NCBI GenBank assembly: GCA_023548195.1
Contig: JAJHZJ010000577.1
Coordinates: 62,001-126,000, forward strand
Source of the DNA: Bettongia penicillata ogilbyi
Taxonomy: Eukaryota; Chordata; Mammalia; Diprotodontia; Potoroidae
DNA length: 64,000 nucleotides
Direction of reading: 5' to 3'
This document shows, in pieces, positions 47,491-57,667 of this stretch; position 1 is the first letter of the stretch, and the number at the start of each line of letters is the position of its first letter. The position numbers were made by a program, and so were the translations under genes. Under the pieces are notes generated by a model. That model was given only the letters and a program-made list of their open reading frames with translations, had not been told where the DNA came from and searched no databases.

Positions 47491-47842
47491 GGACTTAGCC
47501 CTTCATAGCAATGCGAGGACCTAAAACATTTCCAAAGGACTCATGATGCAAAATGCCATCCACATCTAGAGAAACTATGGAGTTGGAATGCAGAATGAAG
47601 CAGATTATTTTCTCTTTTACTACATTTTGTTTTGTTTTTCTCTTGGTTTCTCCCATTTGTTTTGATTCTTCTATGCAATATGACTAATGTTAAAATGTGT
47701 TTAATAGGAATGTTATGTGTGACACCCATATAAGACTGCATGCCATCTTGTGAAGGGAGAGGAGAGGGAGGGGGGGATTTGGAATTTATGGAAGTTATTG
47801 TTGAAAACTGAAAACAAATAAGTTAATAAATTTTGGGGAAAA

Positions 47843-47857
47843 AAGAATGAACTGTGA
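47843..47857 (+). repeat. L1 target-site duplication, right
   Basis: aagaatgaactgtga, matching the left copy at 41234-41248 except for one base. Confidence 0.88.
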
Positions 47858-48403
47858 AATGGTTCCATTCTGCATGCCATTGAGACTATCTTAATCACTT
47901 TTCCCCTTGGACTTCCTGGTTGGAGTGTAGCAGAGGGGGAGGGGATTCCCCTTCTCCACCCCTCAAAAGTGTGTAGCAAAGGTGATTTATAGAGAAGCAT
48001 GTAGATAGTGTGGCCTATTGATTGCTCAGTTGAGCTTGAGACTGGAGACCCAATACCTCACAGTCCTTTTGTCTCTTTTTCTCTTCTCAGGGTCACAAGG
48101 TCTCCTCTAAGCCTGGACACTTCCACCTCAAGAAAAATGTTTGGACACCTATTTTGGAAAGGTAACAGAAAGAAAAAAGGGGAGCTAGGCAGCTAGGCTA
48201 AAGCTTACTTATTTGATCTAATTGATTTATAGGAGCAGTGACCATAGGACCTGGCACAGAAGAAAAATCATTCTTCTGCTCTCATTCCCCTAGAGAGAGT
48301 CCAGTGAAAGAGTGTGACTTGCTACCTGGGCGAGATAAAAGAGACAAATGGAGCATCATTACTCCCCTTTTAAAGGTCTTCTGAGTTATGTGCTCTTTAT
48401 GCT

Positions 48404-48405
<2 letters not shown>
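47858..48405. other. unassigned sequence after the L1
   Basis: No gene is seen. The text is GC-richer than its surroundings ('cccttggacttcctggttgg') and could be an old LTR or a further LINE fragment, but I cannot assign it. Confidence 0.3.
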
Positions 48406-48440
<35 letters not shown>

Positions 48441-48715
48441 TCCTTCATTGCTGAAGAAGACTAGGCCATCAGAGAAATGATGACATGACTTGCACTTGAC
48501 TTTGTTTTGAGTGAGGGAGGGCTGTGAGGTCACCAGCCTCACTTCTCCTCCAGAGCCATCTGAATCCAGTGACCTGATATCAGGATGCCTGGAGATGAGC
48601 CAGGATGAGGCAACTGGAATGAAGTGTCAAGTGTCTGAGGTGAAATTTGAACTCAAGTCCTCCTGACTCCTGCACTGGTGCTCTATCCACTGTACCACCT
48701 AGCTGCCCCCTATGC
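48406..48715 (-). repeat. marsupial SINE, full length, with (GT)n tail
   Basis: Read on the minus strand: the tRNA-like head (48715 downwards: complement of 'gtaccacctagctgcccc'), the body matching the MAR1-like fragments at 31225 and 35735, and a 3' tail of (CA)n that appears on the + strand as (TG)n at 48406-48437. This copy shows that the separate head and body pieces elsewhere belong to one SINE family. Confidence 0.85.
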
Positions 48716-48739
48716 TCAGTGGCTCATAGAGGGATGGCT

Positions 48740-49500
48740 TTATCCTTTCAGAACACAGAATTCCCTCAGGGTTGACTTGTACATGGTTAGAAACAGCCAG
48801 GGCCAGCTCATCTCCCAAGTTGTCATGAAGAAATGGAAACTCTGGTCATTCTTTGTGCAACTCTCCAGTTATACATAATTTTGAAACAATCTAAGGTATT
48901 TGGTAAGATCCCTGAGACATTGATCTCTTTAAACTACTTTCATTTTTTATTCCCTTTGTGTCCTCAGACAATTCTTAGAGTTTTCTATCCCTTTTGATCT
49001 AACTTCCCTCTAGAATTTTGGTCCAGGGGATCCTATCTTCCTTTAAATCCTTTGATATCAGCTGCCCCAGAATCCAGGGTACGTGTCAGACTATGCCGGA
49101 ACAAGATCATATGTCTAGAGCCAATGGTTAAATTTTCAGTGTGAGCATTTACATTTCAGAAATGGGCAAATGCTACAAATCAGGGCTGGATTTATTGTAT
49201 TGTTGATTATCCAAATTTAGAAAAGTGATAGAAAAATATTAATGATGCCAGTTATATATATGCATACACACATATATGCATATATACACACACATATATG
49301 TATATATACACATAAATAGGTAGTTAGACAGATATAGCTATCTGGTTATTAAACATTTATCAGCACACTCTTGGGCCATCCCCAGATTTCATCTCTTTAT
49401 TACAATCTCTATAAGGTAGTAGTCACTTTCATTTAGGGTTTCCATCATTTCCACCCCAGCAAAGAAGTTCTTCCCTATAAATGAGAATCAGATCCAAACT
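48740..49500 (-). repeat. CR1/L3-type LINE (continued)
   Basis: Antisense L3-like text ('agaatccagggtacgtgtcag', 'tccatcatttccacccc'), also seen at 27400-27520. It includes an alternating TA/CA microsatellite at 49252-49313. Confidence 0.55.
49252..49313 (+). repeat. (TA/CA)n microsatellite
   Basis: Alternating 'atatatgcatacacacatat' type purine-pyrimidine sequence over about 60 bases. Confidence 0.9.
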
Positions 49501-49504
49501 GGAA

Positions 49505-49750
49505 TGATAATAATGATAAAAATAAGACTAGCACTTACATAGTGCTTTGAAGTTTGCCAAGCACATTACAAATATTATCTCTCACCCTGGGAGGAAAGTT
49601 TTGTTATTATCCCTATTTTATAGGTGAGGGAAGTGAGGCAGGTAGAAGTTAAGTGATTTGCCTAGGGTCACACAGTCACAAAGTGTCTAAGGGCAGGTCT
49701 CTCTGATTCCATGTTCAGTGATCTATCCACCACACTATCTAGATGCCTAG
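49505..49750 (-). repeat. MIR/tRNA-type SINE
   Basis: Antisense copy: 'acttacatagtgctttgaag', 'ctcaccctgggaggaaagt', 'ctagggtcacacagtcac' and the head 'gatctatccaccacactatc'. Confidence 0.88.
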
Positions 49751-52330
49751 AATTTTTCTCATTGGTTGCACCACTTTTTGAAGGATAAAATTTTCACCAG
49801 TTCAAATAACGATGCTATTAGCTGTTTTGCTTTGGTCAGAGAGAGAATGAGTTACAACGCTGTCTAGCCAACTGAAGTTCCCCATCCCCAGGTATGGTAT
49901 CTATTCCCTTTAACTCTTATCTCTTTTTTCTCTCTATCTGAGTAGTCTAGCATACTCTGGTGACTAAATCCCTCCTGTCTTTTTTCCACTGATCTTCTTT
50001 CAAAGGTTTTCTACCATACTTCTTTATATTTTTTAAAAAATTTCTTTATATGAATGTGCCTTCTTAATATGCAATGCTCATGTGTACTCTCTCTTTTACC
50101 TGTGCTGTTTCTTTTGAACACAATATAGCCATCCAGAGCCATATTCTAGTTATGGGTCTTATCCCAGCAAGTTTCAGTGAAACTTATAAGGTCACAATTG
50201 CTTCCTTGCATTAAGATTTCTATTTTATTTTGCCTGTTGCCTAAATTTAGTGCATTTGAATATAAACATTTGACTCCAGGCATTTTACTCTGGTTCCTTT
50301 CTTGAATTTTGTCTCCTTAAACTCCTGGATATCACAATGGCTGTTCTTTCTGCATTGTGATTACACTTTATGGTATCCACAATAGTGGAGGTATACAGGG
50401 ACTTATCTCCCTTCTCCATCCTTTTCAGTATAAAGCCTTTTAAAAAATTGGATTTGCAAGACATCAGGCAAATACATTCTCAGAAATTTTGTCAGGTGCA
50501 TAGAATTCATGACCAGGAACCTGTCATTTATATATTTCAAGCCACAATCCAGATATCTAAATTTTATTTTGAGACACTGACTTCCTAACCACTTGAGAAA
50601 TTTTGCCACTTTCCTAAAATTTAAAGTAAACTATATCTACAGTATCCCTCTCATTGACTAGCTTACCAATATTGTCAAAAAAGGGAAGGACTTTTAACGA
50701 CACTTTTATTACCAAAGTGTAATGGCATGCCTGGGGAAATAATGCTACTTTAAGTAGAGTATCTTGTGGAGATATTGTGCTGGAAAAAATTAGTACAGGC
50801 TACAATAATACTAGTTGACACCTAAGTTCCCTTTAATTCTGAAGTCTATAATTCAAATATCAATTTTTCCAGCAACCCTTTTCTAAAGGCCTCAATTAAT
50901 AGTGGCCTATCATTTTCTGAAGAAAGTACTTAGTTTTTCTCCATTACAAACTCTGGGATGGAGTGACCATGCCCACCCTTCACCCCCAGGTTCTCATTAT
51001 TTCCAATCTAACAATGAGTTCCTCCCTCTTTTTGAGATTTGGGTCCAAAATAGAATCTCCCCTTTTTGGAAGAAATAATCATTTGTCAAGAGAAAGGATT
51101 ACTAGCCACTTTGGTACAAAAAGAGAGCTCACAGTACTGCCCTAAAGAACTATGGGTATATATCTCTTCTGTTTCTTTACCCAAATATTCTCCAAAATGC
51201 TTTCCTTACTTTGAATTTCCCTGCATGATTACACCTTCTTGGTGTACAATATGATCATGAGTCTTTTGATAATTGTGATTTTTTATATTGTTTGATATTA
51301 TAGTGATAGAATTCTAATATGGATGTCTTAGGTTAAGTGATCATGATACCCATAAAGCATATAGGCAGAGAGAGACAAGATTGCACTTTTTTACCATTCT
51401 GAACTATGTTAAACCTGTGTCTGGCAGTTATTTTCACAGCTTCTCAATTCCTGACCAACTCCTGGCAACTCTTCCAATTTCTTGACCTGGTAAAGAAGCT
51501 CTTTCTACCTGAGCCTTCCCAGCATAAGTAACAATAAGAACTTCACCACATCTTGGTGTGATTTGGAGTTGCCCCATCCATATCTGACACTGTTCTGTAC
51601 CAAGCCCTTTTTTACGGCACGTAGCTCCTCTATCTAAATTAAAACTCTGACCATCCTCTCCTTAATATGTCTCCCTCCCCCTATTGCTGGGATCTGTGGC
51701 ACCTGGGGAGATGAACTTCTATATATCTAGATGTTTGTGTATACAGTGACTATAACTATTACCACTACTGGTCTCCTCCTCCTCCTCCTTCTTCTCCTTC
51801 CTTTCCTTCTCCCTTTCTTTCTTATTCTCCTCCTTCTCTTCCTCCTCCTCTTTTTTCTCCTACTTTCTTCTCTTGCCTGCCAAGCTTTATAATAACAAAA
51901 CTCTTGTTTGTATTAGCTTCCTAAGTACTGATTTCCTGTAAATTCCTAAATTCAGGTTTTTGCTTTCACCCAAGTCACAAGGCCAAATAAAACAAGTCTC
52001 CATTCCCCTTTCCCACTTTTTACCTATCCTGTTTCTTTTGAATAAGATATACTTTTCTAGCCATTCGTAGCCCATGAGGTCCCAATGATACTTGTGAAGT
52101 CAAATTTCTCTCCTTGCGTTAGGTCATTTCTGTCATCTAAACTGTGATCTAGAAATGCACATCTCATTCTTAGACACTGTCTACTTGACCAGCTCTCTAT
52201 TCATTCCTTGCTCAGGACTTCATAACCTTTAGCAATACTTTCTTTGTTCCTTCTGTATCATTTTTCAGCTTTGTCAGTCACCAAAAATGAGCCATATTTA
52301 TCCAGTTTTACAAGTTTGGGAAAATTCTCT
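49751..52330 (-). repeat. CR1/L3-type LINE remnants, two overlapping copies
   Basis: Antisense L3-like text over 2.5 kb. The same L3 section appears twice: 'gagaatcagatcc' at 49480 against the 51030-51060 region, and 'tgctgtttcttttgaacac' at 50103 against 'tcctgtttcttttgaataag' at 52026. At least two copies are therefore present. A pyrimidine-rich tract interrupts at 51771. No intact ORF is present. Confidence 0.55.
51771..51875 (+). repeat. polypyrimidine (CCT/CTT)n tract
   Basis: About 100 bases almost without purines on the + strand. Confidence 0.92.
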
Positions 52331-52369
52331 TTTGCATATGATGACTTGGAGGTAAAAACTCCTATGTGT

Positions 52370-52495
52370 GTTATTTACCCCTATTAGACTACAAACTCCT
52401 GGAGACCAGGGACTGTATTGCTTTTCTGTCTATGTCCCTAGTACTTAGCACGGTGCTTTGCACACAGTAAGTAATTTGATAAATTTTTGGTTTTT
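52370..52495 (+). repeat. L2 LINE 3' terminus
   Basis: Sense L2 end: 'tagactacaaactcctggag', 'agggactgtattgctttt' and 'tagcacggtgctttgcacac'. Confidence 0.85.
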
Positions 52496-53432
52496 TCACT
52501 CATCTTAGAAATATGCCCAAGGAAGAAAGGGGAGCCTTCTACTGTCATCATTTCAGCAAATCAATGTCACAGTATCCTTCAGCAGGTTGTCATTAACTGT
52601 CATCCTCTACTTACCTTCTTCCTCTGGCCCTTACTGGATGCTGTTCCATCCAAGAGCATCAGAGGATATAGATGACCTGTCTTTGGAGAATAAGTATTGT
52701 TGCCTTCTCAGAGACAATTTACCTTCTCTTCTGGGAGGATGTAGAAGGGGACTTGTATCTTCCCTCACCATTTTTAACCTGGTTTTCTTTTGAGTATAAA
52801 TAAGGAGACTCCTATTTCTCTAAGTCTAGTTTATACCTCTAGCCCATTTCTTCCGCTAAGACAGAGCACAATGAAAACAAAGTTGCCCTATTCTTCCTAC
52901 CCTGAGGTCAACGACAGATTAGTAACCCTCTGTTCTTTCTCCTTGAGCAAAACAAACCTCTCAGTCTCCTTTCAAAAGCCCAGCTGCAGGCAGATTGTGA
53001 CCAAAAACTATTATTTTCCTTTATTTTATACTAGTAAGAGATTGCTTGTTTTTATAGCTCACTTGGCTGACAGAGAAAACCATCGAAGGATTTTGTGAAA
53101 GCAGTGTCTATCCCTACCATGACTTGTAATAACAATATGAATAAAGCTTTTATTTGATTCACCCCTCAACCTTGAGGTATGGGTCTTTAAAGATATATTT
53201 TTCTTAATAACATAGAAAAACAGCCTAATTTTTGACCATAGACATGAGTCTTATGACCTTGAAAGTATACAGAATGCCAAATGCAGACCATTACAAAATC
53301 CACTCTCTTCTAAACTTATTCAGAGTGAGATCCTCAGTTCTTGTCTTTCTTTTTCGTGGCTGCCCTATAGGACTATTGTGGCAAATTGCTCTTGGATACC
53401 ATTCACCTTTCTGGCTCTCTTTTAACATTTTA
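52496..53432. other. unassigned block with TATA-like and AATAAA motifs
   Basis: No repeat family was recognised. A TATA-like 'gtataaataagga' at about 52795 is followed 345 bases later by AATAAA at about 53143. Between them lies an open frame of about 100 codons with no recognisable domain. It could be an LTR fragment, a non-coding transcript or chance. Confidence 0.3.
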
Positions 53433-53680
53433 ACAAGGCAGCTACATGGCGCAATGGATAAAGAGCCAGGTTGGGAGTTGGGAAGATTCATCTTAATGAG
53501 TTCAAATCTGGCCTCAGACACTTACTAGCCATGTGACCCTGTGCAAGTCACTTAGTCCTGTTTGCCTCAGTTTCTCATCTGTATACTAATTCAGTATCTT
53601 TGCCAAGAAAACCCCAAATGGGGTCACAAAGAGTTGGACATGACTGAAAACTAACTGAACAACACTTTGATAGCCCTCTT
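53433..53680 (+). repeat. marsupial tRNA-derived SINE, full length
   Basis: Sense copy: 'aaggcagctacatggcgcaa', 'gtgcaagtcacttagtcc', 'tttgccaagaaaaccccaaa' and 'gagttggacatgactgaaa'. Confidence 0.93.
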
Positions 53681-53829
53681 AAGTAATTCTTGATACGTTG
53701 ATCATCACTATCAACTCCTTTCCCCCTCTACTAATTTCTAACCTTCCATTACAATTTGTTTTTCTTGTCTTATAAATTACTCCATCTTCTTAGGGCCTTA
53801 TCTGTTACTTTTCTTCCTCTTCTCTCAAC

Positions 53830-54955
53830 ACATCTTCCTTTTCCTTTTGAAAATTATTTTATTGATATCTTTTTTAAACACTTTCAGTTCCAAATAGATA
53901 TTTTTCTACTACTTCCCCTAGAAAGCCACCTCTTTCTAATAGTATTTTATTTTTTCCAATTACATGTAAAGAAAATTTTTAAGATTAATTTTTAAAAAAT
54001 TTTGAATTCCAAATTGTCTTCCTCCCTCCCTCACCACCTTCTCCTTACAGTAAACAATTTGATATAGAATTTGTATGTGCAATTATGTAAACCATGATAT
54101 CGTATTCGTCATGTGAAAGAAAAAAACAGGCCAAAAGAACCAACAAAAAAAGAAAAGAAAATGAAAATAGTAAGCTTTGAGCTGCATTCAGACTCCAGTT
54201 TCTTTGGATATAGATACCATTTCATGAGTCCTTTGAACTTGTCTTGGGTCATTGTATTGCTCAGAAAAGCGAAATCCTTTATAGTTGATCATCATATAAT
54301 ATTACTGATACTGTGTACACTGTTTTCCTGGTTCTGCTCGCTTCACTTTGTATCAGTTCACATAAGTTTTTCTCGGTCTTTTTGAAATCCACTTGCTCAT
54401 CATTTCTTATAGCACAATAATATTCCATTACATTCATATACCACCATTTGTTCAGCCATTCCCCAATAAATGGGCATCCCCTTAAATTCCAATTCTTCTG
54501 TGTACATGTAGGTCCTTTACGCTTTCAATGATCCCTTTGGAATACAGACCTAGTGACTATATACTGGATCAAGGAATACATATGGTTTGATTGCCCTTTG
54601 GGCATAGTTCCAAATTGTTCCCAAGAACGCTTTCTCTTCTAACAAGAATAACAAAGAAAGAGAGCAAAGGGAGAAAAATGTTTAGCAATACTCACACAAC
54701 TAAATCTTTCAGTATATACAGTGTTCCATACCATTATTCTACCCTTCTTCAACCCCCTGAAAAGTTTGGTGGGAATTCATTTTCTCATCTTATCTATTAC
54801 AATTATACAATATTAATTTATTGTTGCTTTTCACCCTTTTCTTTCATTTGCATTGTTCCCATTATTGTTTTCCTCATCTATTTACTTCACTCTTAGTTAA
54901 TTCAAGCGTTCCCATGTTTCTCTGTGTTCTTTATCTTCATCATGGCTCTTCTAGA
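53830..54955 (-). repeat. L1 LINE 3' end
   Basis: Antisense L1: a 3' tail near 53830, 'ccaattacatgtaaagaaaa', then the 3' UTR with 'cctggttctgctcgcttcac', 'tattccattacattcatata' and 'ttcagccattccccaataaa'. From about 54640 it continues with a divergent segment. Confidence 0.75.
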
Positions 54956-55579
54956 GTCCTCTAGCTTCTACTCTTTCTTCTCTTTAAGTCATTCCACTCA
55001 AGTCTTTTTCCTTCTCCTTTTCAAATCCTTCTTTTCCTACTTCAAATCAATTTGATCTCTTTCACATGAAGCACTTCTTTAGCTTATAAACCCTTCAATT
55101 TCATCTTATGTCCTTTTTCAATCTCTTCTCAAGTTCTCCCACACTTTTCCTCTGAATTCATTTCTCTTATCTTCACAGCTCTCAAGTTCTCTAAATCACC
55201 TGCACAATTCTTTCACATTCTTTGCAATTCAAGCTCTCCTTTTCCTGCTTTCTATTCCACAGTCTTCTCCTCTGAGAGCTAGATGTAGAATCACATTCCT
55301 TTAAAGTTACAGTATGAGTAGCTTATGATTAAAGAAGATAGCAAGGTTCCTTTCAGATATTGATTTGCTACATTAGCATCTAAAACTTCAAGACTACATG
55401 TAGTTGAGCAGGTAACAGAGATCTTGCCCCCTGGACTTGGCATTGTCGGTCTCTCCTTTTGTCCCCCTACTTATCTACATGGAAGAGTGGAAGGTACCTA
55501 GAGTTTGAAAATGGGAACCCCAAATCCTACAGCTGTTTTGTAATGATTGGACAAATCATTATTACCTACTTTATAGTTT
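54956..55579. other. unassigned CT-rich sequence
   Basis: Bases 54960-55260 are strikingly rich in C and T. No gene or family recognised. Confidence 0.35.
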
Positions 55580-55808
55580 ATAGTTTTAGGTAGCACACTG
55601 GATAGAGTGCCTAGCCTCAAGTGAGGAAGACATCTTCCTAAGTTCAAATCTGATCTCAGATACTTACTAGCTGTGTGACCCTAGGCAAATCATTCAATCC
55701 TGTTTACCTCAGTTTCTGCATTTGTAAAATAAGCTGGAGAAGGAAATGGCCTTCTCTTTGCCAAGAAAACTCCAAATGGGGTCATAAAGAGTCATATGAT
55801 TGACATGA
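55580..55808 (+). repeat. marsupial tRNA-derived SINE
   Basis: Sense copy: 'gtagcacactggatagagtg', 'agctgtgtgaccctaggcaa', 'tttgccaagaaaactccaaa' and 'ggggtcataaagagtca'. Confidence 0.92.
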
Positions 55809-56350
55809 TGAAATAAGAAGCTTTATAGTTTAGCCATAAGAGATTTAAAACTGGGAAAAATACGGAGAACACCATAAGTAGGGTGGGGTCCATCTATGTG
55901 TACCCTTTGGCCACACATATTTCCTATTTATTGCCCCCTATGTATGCACCCTGGTTACATGTGTCTCCTATGAATATGTATCTTTATACATATTTTCTCC
56001 ATGTATCCACTCCTACTACTGGAGTTGTGTATATTTTGGGGAGAAATGATCTCAGGTTTATGGAGGAAATGCTGTGTTGACACTTTTATTGCTGTGTTGT
56101 GGCATTAAATGCCACTTGGTATTCTGACTGTCTATAAAGGCAAACACATCAATGGCAGAATCATAAGTTATAGTTTTGGGGATGTGGACCCACAGAATTC
56201 GTTACACCTGGAGTATTCACTTGTGGATTTGCTCGTGAACAAGAGTTCAGGGTTCACTCAGGTGCTATCCAATTGCCATGAGGGGCACCTATGTACTACA
56301 GACAAGAATGTTTATTTTTATGTAGAAATTGGTTAATAATGTATCTTTTG
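55809..56350. other. unassigned intergenic sequence
   Basis: Contains local repeats of a 'ccctatgtatgcaccc'-type phrase (55910-56010) and a 75-codon ORF without a domain. I see no gene. Confidence 0.3.
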
Positions 56351-56351
56351 C

Positions 56352-56583
56352 TGTTATTTAGTCATTTCAGTTGTGTCTGACCCTTTGTGAAGCCATTTGG
56401 GGTTTTCTTGCACCTGTAGTGTTTTGCTATTTCCTTCACCAGCTCATTTTACAAAGGAGGAAACTGAGGCATACAGGATTAAAGGATTTGCCCAGGGTCA
56501 CTCATTTGTTGAGGCAAGATTTAAACTTGTGTCTTCCTGATTCCAGGCCTGGTGCTCTAACCACTACATCATCTAGCTGCCAA
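56352..56583 (-). repeat. marsupial tRNA-derived SINE
   Basis: Antisense copy: 'cagttgtgtctgaccctttg', 'caccagctcattttacaaag', 'gcccagggtcactcatttg' and the head 'accactacatcatctagctg'. Confidence 0.93.
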
Positions 56584-56584
56584 T

Positions 56585-56905
56585 AATATGTCTATCTTGC
56601 GCAAAAATCTTCTGTGGCTCCCTATTTTTCTTCAGATGAAATGCTTTGCTTTTAAAACCTTTCATAATCTAGCCCTAATATCCCTTTCTAGACTCATTTC
56701 ACATTGCTTCCTTCACAAATTCTATGCTTTAGACAAACTGGCCTACTAGCTAACTATTCCTCTGACTCAGCATCTCATCTCCCACCACTACGTCCTTTCA
56801 TAGGCTTTCTGGAATGCCTGGACTTCACCCCCTCCTCACTTCAGGTTTTAGCCTACATGTCACTTCCTATGAGAGGTCTTTCTGATCCCCTAGTGTTATT
56901 TTCTT
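56585..56905 (+). repeat. L2 LINE fragment
   Basis: Sense L2: 'tcataatctagccctaatat', 'agacaaactggcctactag' and 'atgtcacttcctatgagagg'. The frame is partly open but short. Confidence 0.65.
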
Positions 56906-57017
56906 CCTTAGTTTATTTTTCATCGGAAAGATAAGGTCATCTGAAAGATAAGGTCATTCAGAATTGCTTTCAGTACTTAAATTTTGCCCACAAACTACTG
57001 AAGTCTTATCTTCTTCC

Positions 57018-57173
57018 TGGGAATGTGATCTTCTGCAATTCAGAATAATGCTGCTGTGTTCTTATCTGTGATATTTATCTCAGGTACAAGTTCTGCTTGG
57101 GAATGTGATCTGTTGTAATTCAAAATAATGTTACTGTACCTTTTTCTGTGGTATTTATCTCAGGTACAAGTAT
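57018..57173 (+). repeat. 80-bp tandem duplication
   Basis: Two adjacent copies start 'tgggaatgtgatct' at 57018 and 57098 and end 'atttatctcaggtacaag'. They differ at several positions. Confidence 0.93.
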
Positions 57174-57299
57174 AAACTGCAAGCACCTAGGAGTTCAGCG
57201 AATTCCAACTATTTTCATTGTTGGTGAAACATGTAGGTGGATGTGAGAATAGCAGCTGTTATTTGGAACTCTTAACAATCCTTTTTTGCTGTTGTTAAT

Positions 57300-57480
57300 C
57301 ATGGTTATAGGAACACAAGGTTTAGGACAGGAAGTAAACTCAGAGATAATCTAGTCTAAGTAGTGGAGAAAGAGGTTGAGAGAAATGCAGTAACATGATT
57401 AAGGATATGCAGGTAGCAACTGGGTTACAAACACAGATCCTGTGATCCTAAATGTCTAGTACAATTTCCACTACACTATG
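57300..57480 (-). repeat. MIR-type SINE
   Basis: Antisense MIR-like copy, eroded: 'aactcagagataatctagt', 'gatatgcaggtagcaactg' and 'caatttccactacactatg'. Confidence 0.7.
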
Positions 57481-57588
57481 TTGGAATTTATGGTGTATAG
57501 ATACTATTTAAAAAAAAAAGTTATTTTTATTTTGAATTTAACAATGATCACTAAAGAACATTTCCAGATTAAAAGCAGGACAAAGAAG

Positions 57589-57592
<4 letters not shown>

Positions 57593-57634
<42 letters not shown>

Positions 57635-57642
57635 TGTGTATG
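57593..57642 (+). repeat. (GT)n microsatellite
   Basis: Roughly 25 GT units with two interruptions (ta). Confidence 0.97.
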
Positions 57643-57667
57643 TATTATTTAAAGCTCGTTTTAAAAA

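Larger units (their letters stand above)
41249..47842 (+). mobile_element. full-length L1 LINE (inactive)
   Basis: A 6.6-kb L1 with every section in order: a GC-richer 5' UTR (41249-41840), ORF1 remnants (to 42963), an A/G-rich spacer (42964-43600), ORF2 with endonuclease and reverse transcriptase (to about 47490), a 3' UTR, and a G-rich/A-rich tail. It is bounded by 15-base target duplications matching at 14 of 15 positions, so the insertion is complete and only moderately old. Many frameshifts and stops, and a changed RT active-site motif, make it non-functional. It sits in a CR1/L3 remnant. Confidence 0.93.

Noticed and set aside
53433..53530. tRNA-like sequences at the heads of many repeats (also 29393, 55580, 26838)
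   Set aside because: They carry degenerate box A/B-like text but belong to tRNA-derived SINEs, with SINE bodies and tails attached. No intact tRNA cloverleaf was found.
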